From Bog-473 sp963800725 (GTDB lineage: Bacteria; Actinomycetota; Acidimicrobiia; Acidimicrobiales; RAAP-2): a DNA stretch of 64,000 bases. Position 1 is the first letter of the stretch. Each line of letters opens with the position of its first letter. Positions 1 through 7,540 of this stretch are shown here, piece by piece. The stretch covers positions 124,001-188,000 of the forward strand of contig CAWDCE010000017.1 in the NCBI GenBank assembly GCA_963800725.1, given 5' to 3'. The position numbers were made by a program, and so were the translations under genes. The notes beneath the pieces are model-generated. The model searched no databases and was not told the origin of the DNA. It saw only the letters and a list, made by a program, of their open reading frames with translations.

Positions 1-1410
1 ATGGTGACCCCGTTGGCCGGATTCGAGAGATTCCCAAATGCCTGACTGGCCGTGTACTTCGAGTCGTTCGCATCGAGTGCGGCCGTCCCCAACGCGAACG
101 GATTGGTCGAGCTGTAAGGCGTCGTGATGACGATTGACCCAGCCGGGATGTTGACATTGATTGTCTGGGAGGCCGGTGCAATCGCCGGTGTGGTCGCCGT
201 AAAGGGCACGGCCAACGACGTCGAGGTGTTGTAGGTCGATGGATTCGTCGGGACGAATTGTGCCACCAGGTTGTGCGTTCCCACTGCGAACGAGTTGTAC
301 GGGAGGGTGGCGATGCCGCCGGCGGCCAGACTCTCGGTTCCCAACAAGGTTGAGTTATTGGTGATATCGCCCGTCGAATCGGTGCCGTCGTCGTAGAACT
401 TCACCTGACCGTCGCCGACGAGCAGTGCCGCGCTCGTGGCCGTGTTGCTCACGTCGGCCGTCACCGTCACCGCTGTGTCGGCCGGCGCGCTGGTCGGATT
501 GACCGACAACGCCGTCGTCGTGTTGGCCGCGGGTGCCGGGCTCACGGTGAACGAGTCGGTTCCCGTTGAGCCGTTGTACGCCGAGAACTGGGCGGGGGTG
601 AAGACAGCATGGAGGGTGTCGCTGCCAACTGGCAACGATGACGTCGTCAGCGACGCCGTGCCCGCGGCCACCGTCACCGGACTGCCGATCGCCGTCGTGC
701 CGTTCTCGAACTGCACCGTCCCTGGCGCCGAAGGACTCACCGTGGCGTTCAATTGCACGGGGGTCCCCGAAACCTGGGGACTGGTCTGGGTGGTCGTGAG
801 CACCGTGTTCGTCGTCGTCAGCGTCGGTGCCGGGTAGACGACGGACCAGGTGCTTCCCGTGATCTGAATGTCGGCCGAGTCGTAACTCGTGGTCTGCGGC
901 AGGCTGTTCGCCGACGTCTTGAGCCGCAGTACGTAGAATCCGGCATAGCCGTCATTCGAAGTGTCCGCGTTGTGGAAGTCTGCGGCGTAGGTTGCCACCG
1001 ACTCATCTCCACTCGCGCCGGTGACCACCGGCAGTGTCGATGTGGCCAAGGACCCAGGAGCCGAGGCGTTAGGGAAGCTCGTGGACGCGTGACTGAGCCT
1101 CACCGCTCCATTGACCAGGCACTTGGCCGTTCACCGGCGTGTAGCCGAACAACGTCGCTTTGGTGTCTCCCGAGCGAATCGTGCTCGACCCGACGACATA
1201 GGCCGCCAGCGGCTGATCGGTGATATTTCCTCCGGTGATTTGCTGACCGGCTGCGTTGTAGAAGGTCAGTCCACCGACGGAACTCGAGTCCGGCTCCCAG
1301 GGTGGATTGCCGGCAGCTGAAGCGCTGCCGGAGAATCCTGCGACGAGGGATCCGGTCGCAATGGTGGCGATCGTCGCCACCAGCGCGAGGGACCTACGGA
1401 ATTTTTTCAT
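1..1410 (-). CDS. Secreted Ig-like repeat protein, frameshifted, cut by window edge
   Basis: The protein begins with MKKFRR and a typical Sec signal peptide ending near ASA. It continues as a Ser/Thr/Ala-rich exported protein. Two Ig-like (Big_3/Ig_5 style) repeats are readable: one around 540-860 (motif FTPAQFSAYNGSTG) and one around 150-500 (motif VKFYDDGTDSTGD). The 5' frame runs into a stop at 1069, but a neighbouring frame carries on without stops from about 1110 to the window start (FPNASAPGSLATSTLP and onward), so a one-base shift lies near 1100-1115. I chose the ATG at 1410 because GGAAGAGA sits just upstream. It lies downstream of, and on the same strand as, the PstS-like gene and may be co-expressed with it. 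The role is probably surface or adhesive; the ligand is unknown. The C-terminus lies outside the window. Confidence 0.7.
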
Positions 1411-1567
1411 GGTGATCTCTTCCAATCCTTTTGGTTGAAGTTGATTTATCGGCGCGCACCGAGACGACGACGCCGTTGCACATCACTTGCTGAACGCCCG
1501 GCGCCCGAACCGGGGCGGCCATCCTGACTAATGGCCAATCCCCAGTCCGGCACACCTGGCGGTATGG

Positions 1568-2740
1568 CTATGCGTGGACGTTCCCGAGGTCGTTGTAGAC
1601 CGGGGTCACGCCAGAGGCGGCGACGAGGGACTGACCGGCCGACTTGCCGAAGAAGGGCGTCGTCCCACCTGGGTTGGAGAACAACGTGTTCACCCAGTTC
1701 TTCGAACCCCCCGGCTCAAAGGCAGTCGTCGAGGTCGCGTCACTCTGTCGGAAGATCACGTAGTCGGTGATCGGGCTGGCATAGGCCGTTCCATCGCCTG
1801 GCGTCCCCGAGAGAAGCTTGATGCCGGGCGTCAACGCGGTGGAGCTCCCCGGGAAGACGGTCGCCGGGTTGTGGAAGTAGCCGCTGCTCCACAAAGCGAG
1901 CCGTGCGGCCGAGAACGGCACGATGGCGTCCGCTGTGGCCGAAGCGCTCGTGATGGCGCCCGGGTCGTTCTGCTCGACGGTCTTGACGCTTCCCGACAGC
2001 GTCGGCGCAGTCCCGCCGTTGGCCGTGGTCAGGTCGGCGATGAACGTCTTGTAGATCGACGAACCCGAGGGCGGGATCTCAGGGACAATCGTGTCGGACG
2101 AGCCGGTGGAGTTTCCTGGCAGCTGATTCCACTTCGTGTATGTGCCGGTGTAGATGCCCAACAGATCGGCGGCCGAGAGCCCGGCCGGGGCGTTGGTCGC
2201 TGTGCTGTCTGCCGCGATCTGCACCGAGTCGGTGCCGATCTCGACCACGTGGAGGTAACCCCAGCCTTGGTTGCCCGCCTGGGTCTGCTGAGCCGTGCTG
2301 GGCAAGCTCGCGCTGAAGATGTAGTTGATCACCTCAGGCGACGCGGTGTCCGCCAACAACGCGGTGATGGCGGCGCCGCTGCTCTGGACGCGCTGCACCG
2401 GAGGGGTGCCGGCACGCAGTACGTCGGTTGGATTGAGGGCAACCGAGGCGACTCCGGTGGTGCCACTGTTCGTGTACGCCGAACGCCCATTGCCATCGGC
2501 CGTGGCGTTGAAGGAGACGAGCTTGTTGTACGAGCCCGATGCGTTGAAGCCGGCGTCGCCTTGGGTGTCGCCGTCGGCCCCGAAACCGAGGGCGTACTGC
2601 GGTGTGTCACCGCCGACTCCGACCACGTCGCTTGGTGAGGGGGCGTAATCGGCTGAAGCACTCCCGGCAGCGACGAGCGGCACTGCGGTTGCGATCAGCC
2701 CGAGAAGGCCGAGCTTGAGAAATGTGCCTTTGTATTTCAC
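1568..2740 (-). CDS. Secreted PstS-like (PBP superfamily) substrate-binding protein
   Basis: A protein of about 390 residues with an N-terminal signal peptide (KYKGTFLKLGLLGLIA, ending AGSASA) followed by a periplasmic-binding-protein fold of the phosphate-binding PstS type. Family-like features are GVGGDTPQY near the mature N-terminus, SSGAAITALL, and the central stretch LGIYTGTYTKWNQLPG, which matches the PstS segment around the ligand cleft. No pstC, pstA or pstB genes are adjacent, so it is not part of a standard Pst transporter operon here. The start is the GTG at 2740, with AAGGGA about eight bases upstream; a longer frame to 2887 has no such signal. A good sigma70-like promoter lies at 2804-2833. 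The ligand could be phosphate or another oxyanion. Confidence 0.75.
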   Translation of the reverse strand: MKYKGTFLKLGLLGLIATAVPLVAAGSASADYAPSPSDVVGVGGDTPQYALGFGADGDTQGDAGFNASGSYNKLVSFNATADGNGRSAYTNSGTTGVASVALNPTDVLRAGTPPVQRVQSSGAAITALLADTASPEVINYIFSASLPSTAQQTQAGNQGWGYLHVVEIGTDSVQIAADSTATNAPAGLSAADLLGIYTGTYTKWNQLPGNSTGSSDTIVPEIPPSGSSIYKTFIADLTTANGGTAPTLSGSVKTVEQNDPGAITSASATADAIVPFSAARLALWSSGYFHNPATVFPGSSTALTPGIKLLSGTPGDGTAYASPITDYVIFRQSDATSTTAFEPGGSKNWVNTLFSNPGGTTPFFGKSAGQSLVAASGVTPVYNDLGNVHA

Positions 2741-2803
2741 CGGTGTTCCCTTCAATTTTCGATGTGTACGCCCCTGTGCGGGCCGGATCATTGGTGGGCC
2801 GTA

Positions 2804-2833
2804 GTTATAGACAAACCCGATCGATTTAGTCAA
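2804..2833 (-). promoter_or_regulatory. Sigma70-like promoter of the PstS-like gene
   Basis: Read on the minus strand there is a -35 TTGACT (2833-2828), an 18-base spacer and a -10 TATAAC (2809-2804). The predicted transcript starts near 2797, giving a leader of about 57 bases before the GTG at 2740. The region is clearly more AT-rich than its surroundings. Confidence 0.55.
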
Positions 2834-3076
2834 GTATAGATCGTGCAATCGGCATTTTTGCTTTTGACCTGGGTAAACGCGCGTCAATAAATACGACTAA
2901 GTCGCTGGGAAATACGGGGTTCACCGTCGGCGACGTCGGTGTTGACCATCTCGGAGGGATTGACTCGCCAACATCAGGCGCACCGTGGCTCGCTTGAGAT
3001 TGAGGTGTCCAGATCCGATAACGCAATGAGCAACGGCGCGGACCCCGGAACGTGTCTGGTGGCACCTCGGATCCTT

Positions 3077-3104
3077 CGTGGGGGTTGCCATGGGTACCCC
3101 CGCG
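3077..3104. terminator. Strong GC hairpin without U-tract
   Basis: The arms CGTGGGGGT (3077-3085) and ACCCCCGCG (3096-3104) pair over nine positions, including one G-U, around a ten-base loop. It lies about 145 bases past the end of the thioesterase gene at 3249. It could end that transcript in the U-less manner common in actinobacteria. Confidence 0.35.
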
Positions 3105-3248
3105 AAACGGCGGATGGCACGGCTCGGTCACAGCTGACGCAACGGCCGCTTGCGCACCGATGTCGGGGCGACGTGGGACTCGAGCACGGGCACCGGGTCG
3201 GCGCTACTGGTCAACGATGGTCAAACGCGAAGGCCGGGAGCCTGCGCC

Positions 3249-3683
3249 TTATTCAACGAAGACCTCGGCGATCCACGGCGGCAGGCGCGACGCCCTGCGG
3301 TTGGCATCGATGCAGCCATGCACCGTCACCGCCGTCGCCCGGACCTCACCCTCGACGGTCAAGAGGTAGGCCAGCTGGAAGGTGGTGCGGGTCACCGCCC
3401 CGCCCCACAGATGAATGTCGACCAGGTCGTCGAAGAGCAACGGGCGTCGGTACTGCACCGCGATCTCGAGGACCGGCGCATCGAGGCCTTCGCTGCGCAC
3501 GACGTCATAGGGATGCCCGAGTTCACGGAAGTAGGCGAGCCGGGCCTCTTCGAGATACGGAAGGTAGGCGGCATGATGAATGACGCCCATGGCATCAGTT
3601 TCGGCAAAGCGGGTGCGTAGCGAATGGACGAACCGGTAGTCGGCCGGATCACGTGAAGGCTGGAGCGATTGTCGTAGCACCAT
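3249..3683 (-). CDS. Hotdog-fold acyl-CoA thioesterase (4HBT/YbgC type)
   Basis: 144 residues, the normal length for a single hotdog domain. The segment RFAETDAMGVIHHAAYLPYL carries the family active-site pattern (Asp-x-Met-Gly-x-x-His) seen in 4-hydroxybenzoyl-CoA and YbgC-like thioesterases, followed by the long helix EEARLAYFRELG. It would hydrolyse acyl-CoA or aryl-CoA esters in the cytoplasm. It lies 10 bases after a second hotdog gene on the same strand, so the two are probably co-transcribed. The natural substrate cannot be read from the sequence. Confidence 0.8.
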   Translation of the reverse strand: MVLRQSLQPSRDPADYRFVHSLRTRFAETDAMGVIHHAAYLPYLEEARLAYFRELGHPYDVVRSEGLDAPVLEIAVQYRRPLLFDDLVDIHLWGGAVTRTTFQLAYLLTVEGEVRATAVTVHGCIDANRRASRLPPWIAEVFVE

Positions 3684-3693
3684 GTTGATTTTG

Positions 3694-4404
3694 CTACTTC
3701 TTGGCGTCGTCGGCCGCGTTATGGGCGGATCGGCGTGCCGAGGCCATGCGATGGACCCCGTCTTGGTTCAAAATGGCGAACTCGCCTTCGGCCTCTACGG
3801 TGACGACTCCGCCCTGGACGATGCGTCCCAGGCTGAAAATGCGGCGGTCGGTCACCTCGGTCACCCAGCCCTCGAAGACCGCCTCTTCGTTGACCAACGT
3901 TGGCCTTCGATAGCGCACCGCCAGCCGGACGGTGGGTCCAGTCGATCCGGCCAACGCGTTGGCCGCCGTCAAAATGATGTCAAATGTGGCCGCCAGTGCG
4001 GCCCCGTGAACACATCCCGGTGCACCCTCGTAGCCGACGTCGAACGTGGCGTAACCGAGCGCCTTGGGTGGATCGAAGTCCAGCCTGACCGGCAGGGCCA
4101 ACGGGTTGAACGGCCCGACAATCAGATCGAAGGGCATCGACCCTCCGAGCGGCGGCTCCCTCGTCGCTCCGTCTTCGACGGGTGGGATGAACCGGGGAAA
4201 CGCAACGTCGGGCACGTGCGCTTCGAGCTGGTCGGCCGCGGCCGAGAGTTGGGCGGTGATGGCGGTCGTCTCGGCCGCCGAAGGGGCGGTGCTCACCGAC
4301 AGGCGGATCAGGCGCCGCAAGACATCGGCGAGGTCGGCTGCGGCGTCTTGGCGACCGCGCAGTCCAGGATGGTGCTCGAATGACGGCAACGGTTCTCGGG
4401 TCAC
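3694..4404 (-). CDS. PaaI-like hotdog thioesterase
   Basis: 236 residues with a charged N-terminal extension (about 100 residues) before a PaaI-type hotdog domain. The motif GAPGCVHGAALAATFD corresponds to the PaaI HGG active-site helix, and VRLAVRYRRPTLVNE to the following strand. Proteins of this layout are common in mycobacteria and relatives. The GTG start at 4404 overlaps the stop of an upstream small frame (GTGA, 4401-4404), which indicates translational coupling. It probably cleaves medium or branched acyl-CoA; this is inference from the family. Confidence 0.75.
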   Translation of the reverse strand: MTREPLPSFEHHPGLRGRQDAAADLADVLRRLIRLSVSTAPSAAETTAITAQLSAAADQLEAHVPDVAFPRFIPPVEDGATREPPLGGSMPFDLIVGPFNPLALPVRLDFDPPKALGYATFDVGYEGAPGCVHGAALAATFDIILTAANALAGSTGPTVRLAVRYRRPTLVNEEAVFEGWVTEVTDRRIFSLGRIVQGGVVTVEAEGEFAILNQDGVHRMASARRSAHNAADDAKK

Positions 4405-4611
4405 AGTGCTGCGAACAGTACCGCCACCAATCCCGTCGGCTGACTCACCTCGGACGCCCCACGAATGATCTTGTCATCACCGATCCACCACGTTGGCGAC
4501 TCCTCGAACCAGGTGACTCGACGCCCGCTCGGAATCGTGAAGGCTTGATGTAACCCGACTATGGCGCCCCAGTGCGCTTCGGGATCGCCCGCAGAACCGC
4601 ACCCCTAACAT
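4401..4611 (-). CDS. Small unrecognised protein, probable one-base frameshift
   Basis: If one G is removed from the GGG at 4590-4588, an ATG at 4611 opens a frame of about 69 residues beginning MLGVRFCGDPEAHWG and ending GLVAVLFAAL. Its stop overlaps the GTG of the thioesterase gene as GTGA. Without the correction the second part is still open (from about 4600 to 4401) but has no usable start codon. The composition (several Trp, acidic and hydrophobic patches) looks protein-like. The coupling to the downstream gene supports reality. I do not recognise the family. Confidence 0.45.
4606..4611 (+). promoter_or_regulatory. -10 element for leaderless DUF3151 transcript
   Basis: TAACAT is followed by exactly six bases (GACGCG) and then the ATG at 4618, so transcription would start at or next to the start codon. 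No clear -35 is visible. The same six-base spacing recurs at other genes in this window. Confidence 0.4.
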
Positions 4612-4617
4612 GACGCG

Positions 4618-5058
4618 ATGCCAACCGACCATGCCGTGCAGTTCACCAGTGGCAGTCCTGACACCGTGCTCGAAGCGCTGAGTCCGAGAATCGCCCAGGC
4701 CCTCGAGGCAGCGGTGGCACTTCCCCGAGCCGATCGAAAGGCCGCGGTCGCCGCCGTTGCGGCCGAGGATCCGCGGTGCCTGCAAGCCTGGGCGACACTG
4801 GCCGAACTGGCCGAGACCGACATTGACCGCTACGCCTTCGCCCGAGTCGGCTATCACCGCGGGCTCGACGCCCTTCGGGCGGCCGGCTGGCGCGGGTCGG
4901 GGTATGTCCGGTGGCGTGACGAGCCCAACCGCGGCTTCCTGCGATCCCTCCATGCGCTCGAACAGGCAGCACAAGGCATCGACGAAACCGAAGAAGCCCA
5001 GCGCTGCGCCCTTTTTCTGCGTCAGCTCGACCCGGAATGGGGTTCCCTCGGACTGTAA
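4618..5058 (+). CDS. DUF3151 family protein
   Basis: 146 residues, the usual length for DUF3151, a family found almost only in actinobacteria and of unknown function. The recognisable core is YAFARVGYHRGLDALRAAGW followed by EPNRGFLRSLHAL and a C-terminal segment rich in Glu and Cys. There is no signal peptide or membrane segment, so it should be cytoplasmic. It starts six bases from a probable -10 element, consistent with a leaderless mRNA. It is followed closely by the MarR gene, and there is no visible terminator between them. Confidence 0.85.
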   Translation: MPTDHAVQFTSGSPDTVLEALSPRIAQALEAAVALPRADRKAAVAAVAAEDPRCLQAWATLAELAETDIDRYAFARVGYHRGLDALRAAGWRGSGYVRWRDEPNRGFLRSLHALEQAAQGIDETEEAQRCALFLRQLDPEWGSLGL

Positions 5059-5071
5059 TTAGAGTCTCTAA
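5059..5071. promoter_or_regulatory. Perfect palindrome, candidate MarR operator
   Basis: TTAGAGTCTCTAA is a perfect inverted repeat of six bases each side of a central T. It sits between the end of DUF3151 (5058) and the MarR start (5076). Palindromes of this kind directly ahead of marR genes are usual autoregulatory operators; the role here is inferred. Confidence 0.5.
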
Positions 5072-5075
5072 CTGT

Positions 5076-5570
5076 ATGATGGTCGAAGTGTCTATTTCCC
5101 CTCCGACCGTGACGACAGCACGACAAGAACGTGACCAGCGGGCCAGCGGCTCGTATGGGCGTGTCGCGGCGTGGCTTTCCAAACGCATCGAAGTCGCTCT
5201 GGGCGAGGTCGATCTCACGCTGCCCCAGTACCGGGTCCTTGGGATCTTGGCTGAAGGCTCCAACGCCGCTTCGGGGCTGGCCAATCGGTTGGCGGTCCGC
5301 CCGCCGTCGGTGACAGCCCTGATCGATGGACTCGTGGCCAAGGGTCTGGTCGAGCGTCGTCATGAACAAGGTGACCGTCGCCGCATCGCCCTGCGACTGA
5401 CCCCCGACGGCGATCGCATCGTCGCCGAAGCTGACCGGATGCTCGACGAGTACCTCGGATCAATCGCCGCAACATTGCCCGACCCCGATCGGGCGAGTGC
5501 CCTCCACTCGCTCGAGTTGTGGGGACAGGCGCTGACCAACTTTCATCAACTCCGGCTCCAGGACAAATGA
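5076..5570 (+). CDS. MarR family transcriptional regulator
   Basis: About 164 residues. The winged-helix region contains LTLPQYRVLGILAEG, the recognition-helix segment LAVRPPSVTALIDGLVAKG, and the wing VERRHEQGDRRRIALRLT, all typical of MarR. The ATG at 5076 (or 5079) is preferred to an upstream in-frame ATG at 5037, which lies inside the preceding gene. The stop codon overlaps the start of the ABC exporter gene (ATGA at 5567-5570), so regulator and exporter form one operon. By family logic it represses the operon until a lipophilic or phenolic ligand binds. Confidence 0.88.
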   Translation: MMVEVSISPPTVTTARQERDQRASGSYGRVAAWLSKRIEVALGEVDLTLPQYRVLGILAEGSNAASGLANRLAVRPPSVTALIDGLVAKGLVERRHEQGDRRRIALRLTPDGDRIVAEADRMLDEYLGSIAATLPDPDRASALHSLELWGQALTNFHQLRLQDK

Positions 5571-7540
5571 GTACAACTGAAGACAAGGTCGACAGCACCG
5601 TCGACGACACGGCGTCTCTCGACGAGGCCACAGCCAAGAGCCCGGCCCGTCAACTTCCGCTCGCGGCATACGTCCCGATGGGGATCACCGAGGAGTACAA
5701 GGCGCCCAAGGCCTCTGTTGACCCCGATACGTCGAAGACATGGCTGAAGCGTGCCCTGCCGATTGTCAAGGCCCACAAGGTTCACTTCCTCATTGCCCTC
5801 ATCTTGTCGTTCGTCGGCCTGCTGTTCCAGGTTGAGGTGCCCCAACTCTTGAACGACGCACTGACCAACTCACTGGGCAAGGTGCGTACCGTGCCCCTGC
5901 ACTATTACGTCTATTGGATCCTGGCCCTCGGAATCATGGGGGCCATCGCCGGGTACTTCTCTCGCACCTATTTGTTCAAGGTCGCCTACGACATCGAATT
6001 CGACCTGCGCAATTCGATCTACACACATCTCACCCGGATGTCCTTCCCCTTCTACGACCGGGTGCAGTCGGGGCAGTTGATCTCGCGGGCCAATTCGGAC
6101 ATCAGGTCGGTCCAGATGTACCTCACCTTTGCCCCGATGATCCTGGTCCAGTGCTCCATCGCCGTCGTGGCCTTCGGTTTCATGCTGCACATCAGCGTGC
6201 CGTTAGCGCTCATTGCCATGGTGACGATGCCTTTCATCTACTGGACCGGCGTGCGCATGCGCAACAACCTCTTCCCGGTCTCTTGGATCATTCAGGCCCG
6301 GCTGGCCGAGGTCGCCACCGTGGTCGACGAGAACGTGAGCGGGGTACGCGTCGTCAAGTCCTTCGCCGCTGAAGAGCAGCAGCTGCGCCAATTGGCGACG
6401 GCGGCGGACAAGGTGCAGTGGGGGTACATCAAAGACGCCGACCTGCGAGCCCGCTTCACCCCGCTGATCCAGAACCTCTCTCAGGTCGGCCTGGTTCTCG
6501 TCTTGATCTTCGGCGGCTACATGGTCATTCACGGCACACTGCCGGTCGGGGCCATCCTCGAATTCAACATCTACCTGCTGATGATGCAGGCTCCCTTCAT
6601 GATGCTCGGCATGCTGATCATGATCGGCCAGCGCGCCTCGGCTTCGGCCGAACGCATCTACGAGATCTTGGACGAGAAGGCGACCATCATCGATCGTCCT
6701 GATGCCATCGACCTCACCAACTGCGAGGGTGATGTGCGCTTCGACAACGTGCGGTTCGCCTACGGCACCGACAGCCGGATCGCCCGTTCGGTCGAAGACG
6801 GTGGCAATCCCGATGTGCTCAAGGACTTCAACCTGCATCTGCGTTCGGGCGAGACCGTCGCACTTGTCGGCCGCACGGGCAGTGGGAAGTCGACCATCCC
6901 GCGTCTGGTGGCCCGCTTCTATGACGTGAGCGACGGTTCGGTCGCGGTCGATGGCCACGACGTGCGAGACCTGACCCTGACCAGCCTGCGGGCCAACATC
7001 GGCGTCGTCTTGGATGAGCCGTTCCTCTTTTCGGTCTCCATTCGCGACAACATCGCCTACGGGAGGCCCGACGCCACCGACGAGGAGGTCATCGCCGCGG
7101 CGCGTTCGGCCGGTGCGGACGGCTTCATTCGCCATTTGTCGGAGGGCTATGACACCGTGGTCGGCGAGCGGGGCTACACGCTCTCGGGTGGACAGCGCCA
7201 ACGAATCGCCATCGCCCGGGCCCTGCTCATCAACCCGCCCATCTTGATCCTCGACGACGCCACCAGCGCAATCGACGTCAAGGTCGAACAGCAGATCCAC
7301 GGGGCATTGCGTGTCCTCATGGAGGGGCGCACCACCTTGATCGTGGCCCACCGCCTCTCGACCATCAGCCTGGCCGACCGCGTCGTGCTCCTCGACGGTG
7401 GCGAGATCGTGGCGGACGGCACCCATGCCGAGCTCTTGGCGTCCACGCCTCTCTACTCCGATGTGCTGGCCCAGGCGGCCGAAGAAGAGGCGGCCAACAC
7501 GGCGGACGACGACCTCGACGTTGCACTGGGGGCCAAGTAA
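5567..7540 (+). CDS. ABC exporter half-transporter, degenerate-site subunit
   Basis: 657 residues: an N-terminal cytoplasmic tail, six transmembrane helices (about residues 70-370) and a C-terminal ATPase. Walker A is GRTGSGKST, the signature LSGGQRQRIAIARALL and Walker B LILDDATSAID. The catalytic glutamate after Walker B is Asp, and the Q-loop glutamine is replaced (VVLDEPFLFS). This pattern marks the subunit that builds the degenerate ATP site of heterodimeric exporters such as TM287 or BmrC. The gene overlaps marR upstream and the partner subunit downstream (TAATG at 7538-7542). The substrate is unknown; drug or lipid export is likely for this family. Confidence 0.88.
   Translation: MSTTEDKVDSTVDDTASLDEATAKSPARQLPLAAYVPMGITEEYKAPKASVDPDTSKTWLKRALPIVKAHKVHFLIALILSFVGLLFQVEVPQLLNDALTNSLGKVRTVPLHYYVYWILALGIMGAIAGYFSRTYLFKVAYDIEFDLRNSIYTHLTRMSFPFYDRVQSGQLISRANSDIRSVQMYLTFAPMILVQCSIAVVAFGFMLHISVPLALIAMVTMPFIYWTGVRMRNNLFPVSWIIQARLAEVATVVDENVSGVRVVKSFAAEEQQLRQLATAADKVQWGYIKDADLRARFTPLIQNLSQVGLVLVLIFGGYMVIHGTLPVGAILEFNIYLLMMQAPFMMLGMLIMIGQRASASAERIYEILDEKATIIDRPDAIDLTNCEGDVRFDNVRFAYGTDSRIARSVEDGGNPDVLKDFNLHLRSGETVALVGRTGSGKSTIPRLVARFYDVSDGSVAVDGHDVRDLTLTSLRANIGVVLDEPFLFSVSIRDNIAYGRPDATDEEVIAAARSAGADGFIRHLSEGYDTVVGERGYTLSGGQRQRIAIARALLINPPILILDDATSAIDVKVEQQIHGALRVLMEGRTTLIVAHRLSTISLADRVVLLDGGEIVADGTHAELLASTPLYSDVLAQAAEEEAANTADDDLDVALGAK

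Larger units (their letters stand above)
2741..3248. other. 508-base intergenic stretch
   Basis: It holds the 5' leader and promoter of the PstS-like gene (2741-2833) and the hairpin at 3077-3104. I see no convincing coding potential. The open frames there have no homology-like features and no ribosome binding sites. Confidence 0.5.

Noticed and set aside
436..837. Plus-strand Val/Ala-rich frame
   Set aside because: It is the complement of the Ig-like repeats of the minus-strand secreted protein.
2826..3131. Minus-strand frame of 101 codons upstream of the PstS-like gene
   Set aside because: It covers the promoter, has no ribosome binding site and an irregular composition with many Pro, Arg and Ser.
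6203..7426. Minus-strand open frame of 407 codons
   Set aside because: Antisense to the ABC exporter ATPase domain, with no ribosome binding site or family features.
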